Assembly (NCBI GenBank): GCA_021163585.1
Contig: JAGGTW010000029.1
Coordinates: 1-8,819 of the forward strand
Source: Desulfurococcales archaeon
GTDB taxonomy: Archaea; Thermoproteota; Thermoprotei_A; Sulfolobales; NBVN01
Length of the DNA: 8,819 nt
Direction of reading: 5' to 3'
This document shows, one piece after another, positions 1 to 4,795 of this stretch. Under the pieces are notes generated by a model. That model searched no databases and was not told where the DNA came from. It saw only the letters and a program-made list of their open reading frames with translations. The position numbers were made by a program, and so were the translations under genes. Position 1 is the first letter of the stretch, and every line of letters starts with the position of its first letter.

Positions 1-2
1 CA

Positions 3-77
3 GCACCTAAACTATTCAAACCAGGCTCCAGAGTTAAGGTATTGATTTATAAGGGAAGGACGTACCTAATGATATGA
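3..77 (+). CDS. C-terminal end of an unidentified upstream gene (partial)
   Basis: The frame starting at base 3 is open from the window edge to a TGA at 75-77 and encodes about 24 residues ending ...KVLIYKGRTYLMI. Of the three plus frames at the edge, only this one stays open to within 15 bases of the next gene, and its basic/hydrophobic beta-strand-like composition suits a real protein C-terminus. The short gap before aIF1A suggests it is the preceding member of the same operon. The product cannot be named from so short a tail. Confidence 0.45.
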   Translation, partial: APKLFKPGSRVKVLIYKGRTYLMI

Positions 78-78
78 A

Positions 79-84
79 GGTGAT
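79..84 (+). promoter_or_regulatory. Shine-Dalgarno site of aIF1A
   Basis: GGTGAT (79-84, within AAGGTGAT 77-84) matches the complement of the archaeal 16S 3' end and sits 8 bases before the ATG at 93. It supports that start, and in-frame stops at 75-77 and 81-83 exclude any earlier one. Confidence 0.7.
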
Positions 85-92
85 GCCAGTAG

Positions 93-428
93 ATGGGGAA
101 AAAGAAGAAAAGGAGAGAGGAAGAAAGCACAGAATTACTTCTACCTACTGAGGAAGGCCAGGTTATATGTGTTGTAACGGAAATAATAGGAGCCAACTAC
201 GTTAAGGTATTTTGCATGGACGGGAAGTCTAGAATGACTAGGATCCCCGGCAAGTTAAGGAGGAGAATGTGGATTAATCCTAAGGACATCGTATTAGTTG
301 GAGTATGGGAGTTCAGAGACGATAGGGGAGATGTACTATACAGGTACAGCAGGGAGGAAAGGAAGAAATTAATCGAGCAAGGTTATTTGGACCCGAAGCT
401 CCTTGAATTTGAAGAGGGTGAGTTCTAA
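93..428 (+). CDS. eif1A: Translation initiation factor aIF1A
   Basis: The 111-residue product is the archaeal homologue of eIF1A/bacterial IF1. It binds the A-site of the small ribosomal subunit and promotes mRNA scanning or start selection and initiator tRNA binding. A basic N-terminal tail (GKKKKRREEE) is followed by an S1-like OB fold of about residues 20-95, with family hallmarks EEGQVICVVTEIIGANYVKV, DGKSRMTRIPGKLRRRMWI and DIVLVG. The C-terminus is acidic (LLEFEEGEF), and the length is normal for the family. The start is fixed by in-frame stops immediately upstream and a strong SD. The TAA at 426-428 abuts or overlaps the RIO1 reading frame, indicating translational coupling. Confidence 0.97.
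   Translation: MGKKKKRREEESTELLLPTEEGQVICVVTEIIGANYVKVFCMDGKSRMTRIPGKLRRRMWINPKDIVLVGVWEFRDDRGDVLYRYSREERKKLIEQGYLDPKLLEFEEGEF
415..421 (+). promoter_or_regulatory. Shine-Dalgarno-like site for RIO1
   Basis: AGGGTGA lies inside the 3' end of the aIF1A gene, 6 bases before ATA 428 and 10 bases before GTG 432. A second SD-like match, GGTGGTGA at 431-438, lies 10 bases before ATA 449. The pair cannot settle the start but shows that translation begins in this region rather than at ATG 782. Confidence 0.45.
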
Positions 429-1246
429 TAGGTGGTGAAAGTAGGGACATAGATAAAATTCTTGACGAGTACTACAGGATCACAGGGAAGGAGAGAAGAT
501 TAGTTGATAAGGATCTCTTTGAGACAGTTGAGGAAGTATTTGATACAGCTACAGTAAAAGCAATCCTCAACCTCATAAGGAGGAAGTATATATTCGAACT
601 TAAAGGTGTTGTAAGCGCTGGCAAGGAAGCAAGAGTTTACTGGGGAACCGACTTCAAAGGCAATGACATAGCAGTCAAGATATACCTGACGTCAACAGCG
701 GAGTTCAGGAAAGGACTTATTAAGTACCTAAGGGGCGACCCTCGATTCGAGAACAAAATCCCTAAGTCCACAAGAAAGTTAATGTCCTTATGGGCTCGAA
801 AGGAATTCAGGAACTACGTACTCATGCATCAGGCAGGGGCATCAGTACCGAAACCCATTACTCAATTTGAGAATATTCTAGTCATGGAATTTATCGGGGA
901 GCGAGGGGAGAAAGCACCACTACTTAAGGAAGTCAACTTAAGTATTGATGAATATCACGAGATATTTAAGAACTTAATTGAAGATGTAAGGAAAATATAC
1001 CAAGTAGCACGCTTAGTTCACGGAGACCTAAGCGAGTATAATGTAATGATTTGGAAAGGGCGGCACTACATAATTGATGTAAGCCAAGCAGTTAAGGTGT
1101 CTCATCCTAATGCAAATGAATTTTTAATCAGAGACCTGAGAAATATCAGGAAATTCTTCACCGATATAGTAGGCTTGGAAGTACCTTCCTTAGAGAATCT
1201 CTACAACTACGTAGTCGGTAATGCGAATGAATTAGAAGAAATATAA
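428..1246 (+). CDS. rio1: RIO1-family serine protein kinase/ATPase, non-canonical or damaged start
   Basis: This is an atypical protein kinase of the RIO1 family, which acts in late 30S subunit maturation. Counting from 428 (272 residues), the flexible P-loop is SAGKEA at 63-68 and the ATP-binding lysine is K84 in AVKIY. YLRGDPRF and the WARKEFRN block follow, then hinge LVMEFIGE, catalytic loop HGDLSEYN with D200 and N205, and metal-binding IID with D217. The recognisable protein, including the N-terminal winged-helix part (about residues 10-58), runs from the aIF1A stop onward, yet the frame has no ATG, GTG or TTG until 782, which lies inside the kinase domain. The best start on position is ATA at 428, which forms TAATA with the aIF1A stop and lies 6 bases after AGGGTGA (415-421). 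ATA at 449 is another option. A GTG at 432 or 435 would work if one G were missing from the run at 444-446. Identity is certain; the start is not. Confidence 0.9.
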   Translation: MGGESRDIDKILDEYYRITGKERRLVDKDLFETVEEVFDTATVKAILNLIRRKYIFELKGVVSAGKEARVYWGTDFKGNDIAVKIYLTSTAEFRKGLIKYLRGDPRFENKIPKSTRKLMSLWARKEFRNYVLMHQAGASVPKPITQFENILVMEFIGERGEKAPLLKEVNLSIDEYHEIFKNLIEDVRKIYQVARLVHGDLSEYNVMIWKGRHYIIDVSQAVKVSHPNANEFLIRDLRNIRKFFTDIVGLEVPSLENLYNYVVGNANELEEI

Positions 1247-1289
1247 CTTAATTATCCCTGAGGCTAATGTACTGGTGAGAGTGACTAAG

Positions 1290-1901
1290 ATGAATAATGA
1301 TTTTAAGCAGCCAACAGTTACTCCAGGAATGACTAGACTCTATGTAAGGGTCCCCCTAGATAGAGTCGGTGTTTTAATAGGTGAGAAAGGTAGCGTCTTA
1401 AGAGAGTTAGAAAAAAGAATGAATGTAAGGGTAGTTGTTGATGGAAGGGATGGAACCGTAGTAATTGAGCCTTTATCGCCGGCAACACCTGTATATAACA
1501 TGCTGAAGACGAGAGACTTCATTAGAGCTATAGCCGCAGGCTTCTCGCCTGAGAGGGCTTGGAGGTTGCTAGAGGAAGACCAAATACTCGTGCTCATAGA
1601 TTTAAAGGAGGTGATTGGGGACTCACCTAATCATTTAATGAGGATTAAAGGCAGGATCATAGGGGAGGGAGGGAAAGCTAGAAAGAACATAGAATCCATG
1701 ACAGGGACATACATAAATGTCTACGACGACATAGTCGCTATCATAGGTGACTATGAGTCAGCCCAAGTAGCTAGAGAAGCCATAGAGATGCTCATACAGG
1801 GTAGGCAACACTCTACAGTATACAAATACTTAGATAAGGTAATGCGTGAAGTCAAGAGAAGAAAGATGAGCAACCTATGGTTAAAAGAATTCAAACCATA
1901 G
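1290..1901 (+). CDS. Two-KH-domain RNA-binding protein, archaeal Dim2/Pno1-like
   Basis: This is the archaeal counterpart of eukaryotic Dim2/Pno1 (Krr1-like), an RNA-binding factor that associates with the 3' region of small-subunit rRNA during pre-30S maturation. There are 203 residues from ATG 1290. KH1 has its GxxG loop at about residues 31-34 (LIGEKGS), and KH2 has a GxxG loop at about 125-128 (RIIGEGGKARKNIE). The tail is basic (REVKRRKMSNLWLKEFKP). I chose ATG 1290 because GGTGA at 1274-1278 precedes it by 11 bases; in-frame GTG codons at 1275 and 1281 would add five or three residues. It is the third gene of the aIF1A-RIO1 operon, 43 bases after RIO1, which fits a joint role in 30S assembly. 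Confidence 0.93.
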   Translation: MNNDFKQPTVTPGMTRLYVRVPLDRVGVLIGEKGSVLRELEKRMNVRVVVDGRDGTVVIEPLSPATPVYNMLKTRDFIRAIAAGFSPERAWRLLEEDQILVLIDLKEVIGDSPNHLMRIKGRIIGEGGKARKNIESMTGTYINVYDDIVAIIGDYESAQVAREAIEMLIQGRQHSTVYKYLDKVMREVKRRKMSNLWLKEFKP

Positions 1902-1953
1902 CTAGGACTGCAGCCCAGCATTATGTAGACCCTCTGAGCCAGCCCGTACGTAG

Positions 1954-1964
1954 CTATTTATTAG
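1954..1964 (+). promoter_or_regulatory. TATA-like box ahead of C/D sRNA 1
   Basis: The A/T-rich CTATTTATTAG lies 32-42 bases before the sRNA C box. An archaeal start site about 25 bases downstream would put the RNA 5' end a few bases before that box. This is a sequence match only. Confidence 0.35.
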
Positions 1965-1991
1965 CCTTGACGTAAGAACGATATTGATCAT

Positions 1992-2046
1992 TTAGGTGAT
2001 GAGTAATATCCCCTGAACTATGATGAGGGGCCAAAGCTCTGAATAG
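1992..2046 (+). ncRNA. C/D box sRNA 1 (2'-O-methylation guide)
   Basis: All four boxes are present in order and near-ideal spacing: C box GTGATGA (1996-2002), 10-nt guide (2003-2012), D' box CTGA (2013-2016), 3-nt spacer, C' box ATGATGA (2020-2026), 12-nt guide (2027-2038), D box CTGA (2039-2042). This is the compact archaeal dual-guide layout bound by L7Ae, Nop5 and fibrillarin. By the D+5 rule the D' guide would direct methylation of the fifth base of a GGGAUAUUAC target, and the D guide the fifth base of an AGCUUUGGCCCC target. I could not place either in rRNA or tRNA. The terminal stem is weak. It lies in an otherwise gene-free gap with a possible promoter at 1954-1964. Confidence 0.82.
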
Positions 2047-2111
2047 GTTAGCTATTAATTAACTGCTTGAAGTACTTTGCGAAACATATTACTGCTTTTT
2101 GATAAGTTCGT

Positions 2112-2142
2112 TAAAAATAAGTCATGCAAATACTACTGCATG
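2112..2142 (-). terminator. Hairpin plus U-run downstream of the tRNA gene
   Basis: CATGCA (2123-2128) and TGCATG (2137-2142) form a 6-bp stem with an 8-nt loop. Read on the minus strand, a run of five T (about 2112-2117) follows, roughly 75 bases after the tRNA 3' end. Archaeal termination depends mainly on the U-run, so this is a plausible but unproven terminator. Confidence 0.35.
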
Positions 2143-2254
2143 CGATTTAAGAATTAAGTAACAATTACTGTGAATTTTGGGGTGGTGTCGTATTAGGAGC
2201 CCTGCACCTATGATGTGGTGGGCCCGAGGGGATTTGAACCCCCGACCTACGGGT

Positions 2255-2306
2255 CTCTTCCCTCTATCATCCCTGATGAGGTCCTCAGACCCGTAGCAGG
2301 ACTGGA
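2255..2306 (-). other. tRNA intron at position 37/38 (52 nt)
   Basis: The proposed intron lies between G37 (2307) and A38 (2254). It contains a strong hairpin, CCTC-ATCA-GGGA-TGAT-A-GAGG (2282 down to 2262), with a GGGA tetraloop. It also contains CTACGGGTCT (2296-2287), perfectly complementary to AGACCCGTAG (2256-2247), which crosses the 3' splice site into the exon. Loop bases C32-C35 pair only imperfectly with intron bases upstream of the 3' site (one C-A mismatch), so the splicing motif would be a relaxed one. Confidence 0.6.
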
Positions 2307-2313
2307 CTGGAGC

Positions 2314-2327
2314 CTCGGCCCAGGAAT
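2314..2327 (-). other. Short tRNA intron near position 30/31 (14 nt)
   Basis: Removing 14 bases (2327-2314, or 2328-2315, which gives the same product) restores a paired anticodon stem and a seven-base loop with U33 and anticodon CCA. A local fold is possible: GAGC (2336-2333) with GCTC (2313-2310) and GGC (2332-2330) with GCC (2319-2317) leave three-base bulges at both junctions. The central helix is only 3 bp, so the site is inferred mainly from the mature tRNA. Confidence 0.55.
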
Positions 2328-2394
2328 CCGCCGCTCTGCCTGGCTGAGCTACGGGCCCACCATATTTCATTCTGGATTTCAGTCAGTTAATAGA

Positions 2395-2400
2395 TTATAA
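2395..2400 (-). promoter_or_regulatory. TATA box for the tRNA gene
   Basis: TTATAA, in the minus-strand context CTCTTATAATC, lies 37-42 bases before the mature tRNA 5' end. The spacing fits a start site about 25 bases downstream and a short 5' leader removed by RNase P. Confidence 0.5.
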
Positions 2401-2447
2401 GAGGGGATTTAACTTTTTACGTTAACAGACACAATTAATACTTGAAT

Positions 2448-2455
2448 GAGGAGGT
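2448..2455 (+). promoter_or_regulatory. Strong Shine-Dalgarno site of the zinc-ribbon gene
   Basis: GAGGAGGT ends four bases before the ATG at 2460. It is the best 16S-complementary match in the window and argues that this very short frame is translated. Confidence 0.7.
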
Positions 2456-2459
2456 AAGT

Positions 2460-2621
2460 ATGACGGCTTGGAGACTACGCTGTACCGTATGTAGGACTGA
2501 GTGGGTGCTTAAGGTAAGTTACAACATATCGGACTTTAGGAGAATATACCATTACTGCAAGGTCTGTAAGAAGAATACTTACCATGAGATAATTGAGAGA
2601 GTAGAGGAGGACATCAATTAA
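2460..2621 (+). CDS. Small zinc-ribbon protein (53 residues), function unknown
   Basis: The frame ATG 2460 to TAA 2619-2621 encodes 53 residues with two CxxC knuckles, C8-x2-C11 and C33-x2-C36, 21 residues apart, as in a treble-clef or ribbon zinc site. The protein is basic and aromatic in the middle and acidic at its end (ERVEEDIN). The second knuckle, YHYCKVCKKNTYHE, resembles the C-terminal knuckle of bacterial ribosomal protein L33 (YCPFCRKHTLH), and the overall size also fits. A role as a small ribosomal or nucleic-acid-binding protein is therefore plausible but inferred. The strong SD and an A/T-rich TATA-like stretch at about 2407-2419 support expression. Its 3' end touches the stem of C/D sRNA 2 on the other strand. 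I do not recognise an exact family. Confidence 0.82.
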   Translation: MTAWRLRCTVCRTEWVLKVSYNISDFRRIYHYCKVCKKNTYHEIIERVEEDIN

Positions 2622-2681
2622 TTACTCAGAGGAGGTTCATATCGTCATTCATCCGTGCCGGCAACGTTCATCATCTAATTA
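2619..2681 (-). ncRNA. C/D box sRNA 2 (2'-O-methylation guide)
   Basis: On the minus strand: C box ATGATGA (2674-2668), 12-nt guide (2667-2656), variant D' box CGGA (2655-2652), 3-nt spacer, variant C' box ATGACGA (2648-2642), 12-nt guide (2641-2630), D box CTGA (2629-2626). TAATTAG (2681-2675) and GTAATTA (2625-2619) flank the boxes, and their TAATTA parts form a 6-bp terminal stem. The two 12-nt guides and 3-nt internal spacer are the standard archaeal geometry; the internal boxes each carry one substitution, which is common for C'/D'. Predicted targets are UGCCGGCAACGU (D' guide) and AGGAGGUUCAUA (D guide), neither placed by me. It lies 55 bases after the ThrRS stop on the same strand, so it may be processed from the ThrRS 3' UTR. 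Confidence 0.78.
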
Positions 2682-2736
2682 CTAGATTGCGGTGCGGATT
2701 AATAAGTGGCTCAAAATGATTATTAAGCTTCGACGA

Positions 2737-4608
2737 TTATGTTTTCCTCTGCTCTGTCAGACCTCTTAAGTAGTGGAGTGTGGGTCTCCTGCTCAAGCGG
2801 GTTGGTAGTGCTGAATCTACTTGAGGGTAGTCACGTAAATCCTGCCTTATAAGTCCTATAAGTTCATCAGTACTCATTGATTTTTGAATGCCTAGAGATC
2901 TAATTCTAACATTAACGGTATTGGTGTCCTGCTCTCTCTTACCTACCACGATGACGTAAGGTACCCACTCTATCCCAGCGTCCCTGATCTTCTTACCTAG
3001 GGCTAGATCTCTGTCATCAAGGTCAGCCCTGATCCCTTCTTCAAGCAGTTTATTCAGAACTTTCACAGCATATTCGGTATATTGTGAACTAACGGGGATT
3101 ACCCTAGCTTGTATTGGTGCAAGCCAAGTAGGGATACACGGTACTTTGCCAGCTTTCTCGTCCTGCACAGCTTTGTCTAGGACAGCGTAAATGTACCTCT
3201 CCACCGAGCCTATTATTGCAGTATGTATTATTACAGGGTGCCTCTCATTACCTTCTTCGTCAATGTATTTGATACCGAATCTTTCAGCATTACCTACGTC
3301 TATCTGTAAGGTGGCGATCTCCCTAGGGCGCCCTAATTCATCAATGATGTTGTACTCAATGTTTAGTACCCAGTAGTATATACCTGAAGGATAAATAACA
3401 GCTAATACGGGCTTCCCCTCCCTCTTAACCAGTTCAGTGATATAGTCAATATTACTTTCGAAGAAGTCTCGGGTTATGTTGTATATTGACACATAACTTC
3501 TCTCCAGCTTCTTAACCTCCTCAAAGATCTTTTCCTGAATCTCAAATGCCATGGACTTAGCTTCCTCTAGATTCTTAGTAAATACGTGCAGGTCAGGCAT
3601 GAGGAACTTCCTCAACCTGAAACACAGCAGAGTCTCACCCTTCTGCTCATACCTGTAGCTATCAGCTAGTTCGAAAGCTGCGAATGGCAATTCCCTATAA
3701 CTTATTATCCAATCCTTAATCATTGCAAATTGCTGATGGCAAGCAGCATACCTCAGTACAAGCTTCTCACTATCTGAAGTGAGCTCGTAAAGCCTGTCAC
3801 CAAATAATTCCGCATGCTCTTTAACAGGCCTGAATCTTAAATTAAACATGTTGGTGCCCCTCACCCTGAATATCGGAACGCCCAGTGACTTAGCAACCCT
3901 CCAAGAATACTCCATAACAGCCTCCATCATTACTGTTGCATGCGGACCATACCTCATGTGTCCCGCATCAGACATCGGCTCCCACTCAAAACCAAACTTC
4001 CTGCAAACATCAACAATTCTTGGTTTACCGCCAGGTAACTCCTTCTTAAGTACTTCCTTCTCAACAAGAATCCTCAGGTCTTCTTCTGCTTCACCGAATT
4101 CGTACTCCCTAGGATCTATAACGTCACCAGAAGGTGTAATTATGTAGTATTTCTTGGTTATAGTTCTCCTTACGACAGCAGCTTCAGGCCTATACTCGCG
4201 GGATAGCTCAGACAGTGGGTGACCGATGCACTTTATTGTGAATGACTTATACCAGCCGAATGGGGCTCTCACAACTTTGATACTTTTTTTCTTAATTAAC
4301 TCCTCAAGCAATTTAAGTACCTGAATTGCTTCGGTGGGGGCAGCTAATTTCTTAGAAAGGTGTGCGTACGGATACAACGTTATTGAGTCAGCTCTTACCC
4401 TCCTAGCTACCTCAGTAATGTCATTACTTACGAGCTCTATGAATTCATTACCGCCCTTTAAGTCACCTTCCTCAACCGATGTAAAAACCACTAGTGTATT
4501 ACTTAATTTGATGTGTCCTGTAGTCTGTTCTAAGGGCTCAGCTTCCTCTACAGCTTTATCCCGGGCTTTGAATTCGAAGGACTCAGCATGAATTAGGAGT
4601 AACCGCAA
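2737..4608 (-). CDS. thrS: Threonyl-tRNA synthetase, full-length archaeal type with editing domain
   Basis: The 623-residue enzyme charges tRNA-Thr with threonine in the cytoplasm. Residues 1 to about 140 form the archaeal D-aminoacyl-deacylase-like domain that removes mischarged serine. It keeps H83 (LYPYAHLS) and K121 (APFGWYKSF), matching catalytic residues described for the Pyrococcus enzyme. The class II core follows: motif 2 region RYEQKGETLLCFRLRKF (319-335), motif 3 GSVERYIYAVLD (467-478) and zinc ligands C290, H341 and H462. The anticodon-binding domain runs from about 498 to the end. The start is TTG (4608-4606), giving the conserved N-terminus MRLLLIHAESFE; AGGTG at 4621-4617 precedes it by 8 bases. 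Several crenarchaea split catalysis and editing into two proteins, but here one chain does both. It is transcribed divergently from radA. Confidence 0.97.
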   Translation of the reverse strand: MRLLLIHAESFEFKARDKAVEEAEPLEQTTGHIKLSNTLVVFTSVEEGDLKGGNEFIELVSNDITEVARRVRADSITLYPYAHLSKKLAAPTEAIQVLKLLEELIKKKSIKVVRAPFGWYKSFTIKCIGHPLSELSREYRPEAAVVRRTITKKYYIITPSGDVIDPREYEFGEAEEDLRILVEKEVLKKELPGGKPRIVDVCRKFGFEWEPMSDAGHMRYGPHATVMMEAVMEYSWRVAKSLGVPIFRVRGTNMFNLRFRPVKEHAELFGDRLYELTSDSEKLVLRYAACHQQFAMIKDWIISYRELPFAAFELADSYRYEQKGETLLCFRLRKFLMPDLHVFTKNLEEAKSMAFEIQEKIFEEVKKLERSYVSIYNITRDFFESNIDYITELVKREGKPVLAVIYPSGIYYWVLNIEYNIIDELGRPREIATLQIDVGNAERFGIKYIDEEGNERHPVIIHTAIIGSVERYIYAVLDKAVQDEKAGKVPCIPTWLAPIQARVIPVSSQYTEYAVKVLNKLLEEGIRADLDDRDLALGKKIRDAGIEWVPYVIVVGKREQDTNTVNVRIRSLGIQKSMSTDELIGLIRQDLRDYPQVDSALPTRLSRRPTLHYLRGLTEQRKT

Positions 4609-4640
4609 ACTTAAGGCACCTAGAATCCTTAAACAGCAAG

Positions 4641-4653
4641 ATATTTTAATATT
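4641..4653 (-). promoter_or_regulatory. TATA-like box of thrS
   Basis: The A/T-only stretch ATATTTTAATATT lies 33-45 bases before the TTG start, placing a start site near 4615-4625 and a very short leader. It is nearly palindromic, so direction is assigned from the gene. Confidence 0.4.
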
Positions 4654-4738
4654 TGTATGTCTATGCTACCCTATAATACTTCTTAGGTAATGCGGTAATT
4701 CACGCATCATGTACTTCTTAAAGTAAATTCTTGCTTGG

Positions 4739-4747
4739 ATATTTATC
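4739..4747 (+). promoter_or_regulatory. TATA-like box of radA
   Basis: ATATTTATC lies about 50 bases before the radA ATG. A weaker alternative, CTTAATA, begins at 4752. The expected leader would include the weak SD-like GGATGG at 4783-4788. Confidence 0.35.
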
Positions 4748-4795
4748 AAAACTTAATAGCTTGTTTGAACTCCCTTATGTAGGGATGGTTAAGTA

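Larger units (their letters stand above)
2216..2358 (-). tRNA. tRNA-Trp(CCA) with two introns, CCA end encoded
   Basis: Read on the minus strand: acceptor GGGCCCG (2358-2352) pairs with CGGGCCC ending at 2220. The D arm is GCTC/GAGC with a 9-nt loop, T arm GGGGG-TTCAAAT-CCCCT, discriminator A at 2219, then encoded CCA (2218-2216). The 140-base body is far too long for an uninterrupted tRNA. Taking exons 2358-2328, 2313-2307 and 2254-2219 gives a normal 74-nt tRNA with anticodon stem GCGGG/CCCGT, loop CTCCAGA and anticodon CCA. That implies a 14-nt intron at 30/31 (or 29/30, since the boundary base is ambiguous) and a 52-nt intron at the canonical 37/38 site. A73 and the G1-C72 and G2-C71 pairs agree with archaeal tRNA-Trp. 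Reading straight through would give anticodon CCT (Arg), but then A31 faces C39. The bulge-helix-bulge structures are imperfect in my hand fold, so boundaries are tentative. Confidence 0.85.

Noticed and set aside
782..1246. RIO1 as a 154-residue protein starting at ATG 782
   Set aside because: It would lack the P-loop and ATP-binding lysine, which are encoded in frame directly upstream with clear family conservation.
2255..2306. C/D box guide inside the tRNA intron, as in some archaeal tRNA-Trp introns
   Set aside because: A CTGA follows a tRNA-complementary stretch, but there is no upstream C box, the ATGATAG element is poor and badly spaced, and the D+5 rule would point to G42 rather than the known C34/U39 sites.
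2219..2358. tRNA-Arg(CCT) with a single long intron
   Set aside because: A straight reading gives loop TTCCTG, but the 3' exon then pairs A31 with C39 and no bulge-helix-bulge fits. The two-intron Trp reading restores full pairing. It is kept as the alternative.
2122..2400. Overlapping open frames on both strands reading AQPGRAADS / GFEPPTYGS
   Set aside because: These are the classic spurious translations of a tRNA gene; the tRNA at 2216-2358 explains them.
2629..2641. SD-like GAGGAGG on the plus strand after the zinc-ribbon gene
   Set aside because: No start codon follows; it is the complement of the D guide of minus-strand sRNA 2.
3191..4591. Plus-strand open frames inside the ThrRS gene
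   Set aside because: They are antisense shadows of a highly conserved coding sequence, with no SD and no recognisable protein features.
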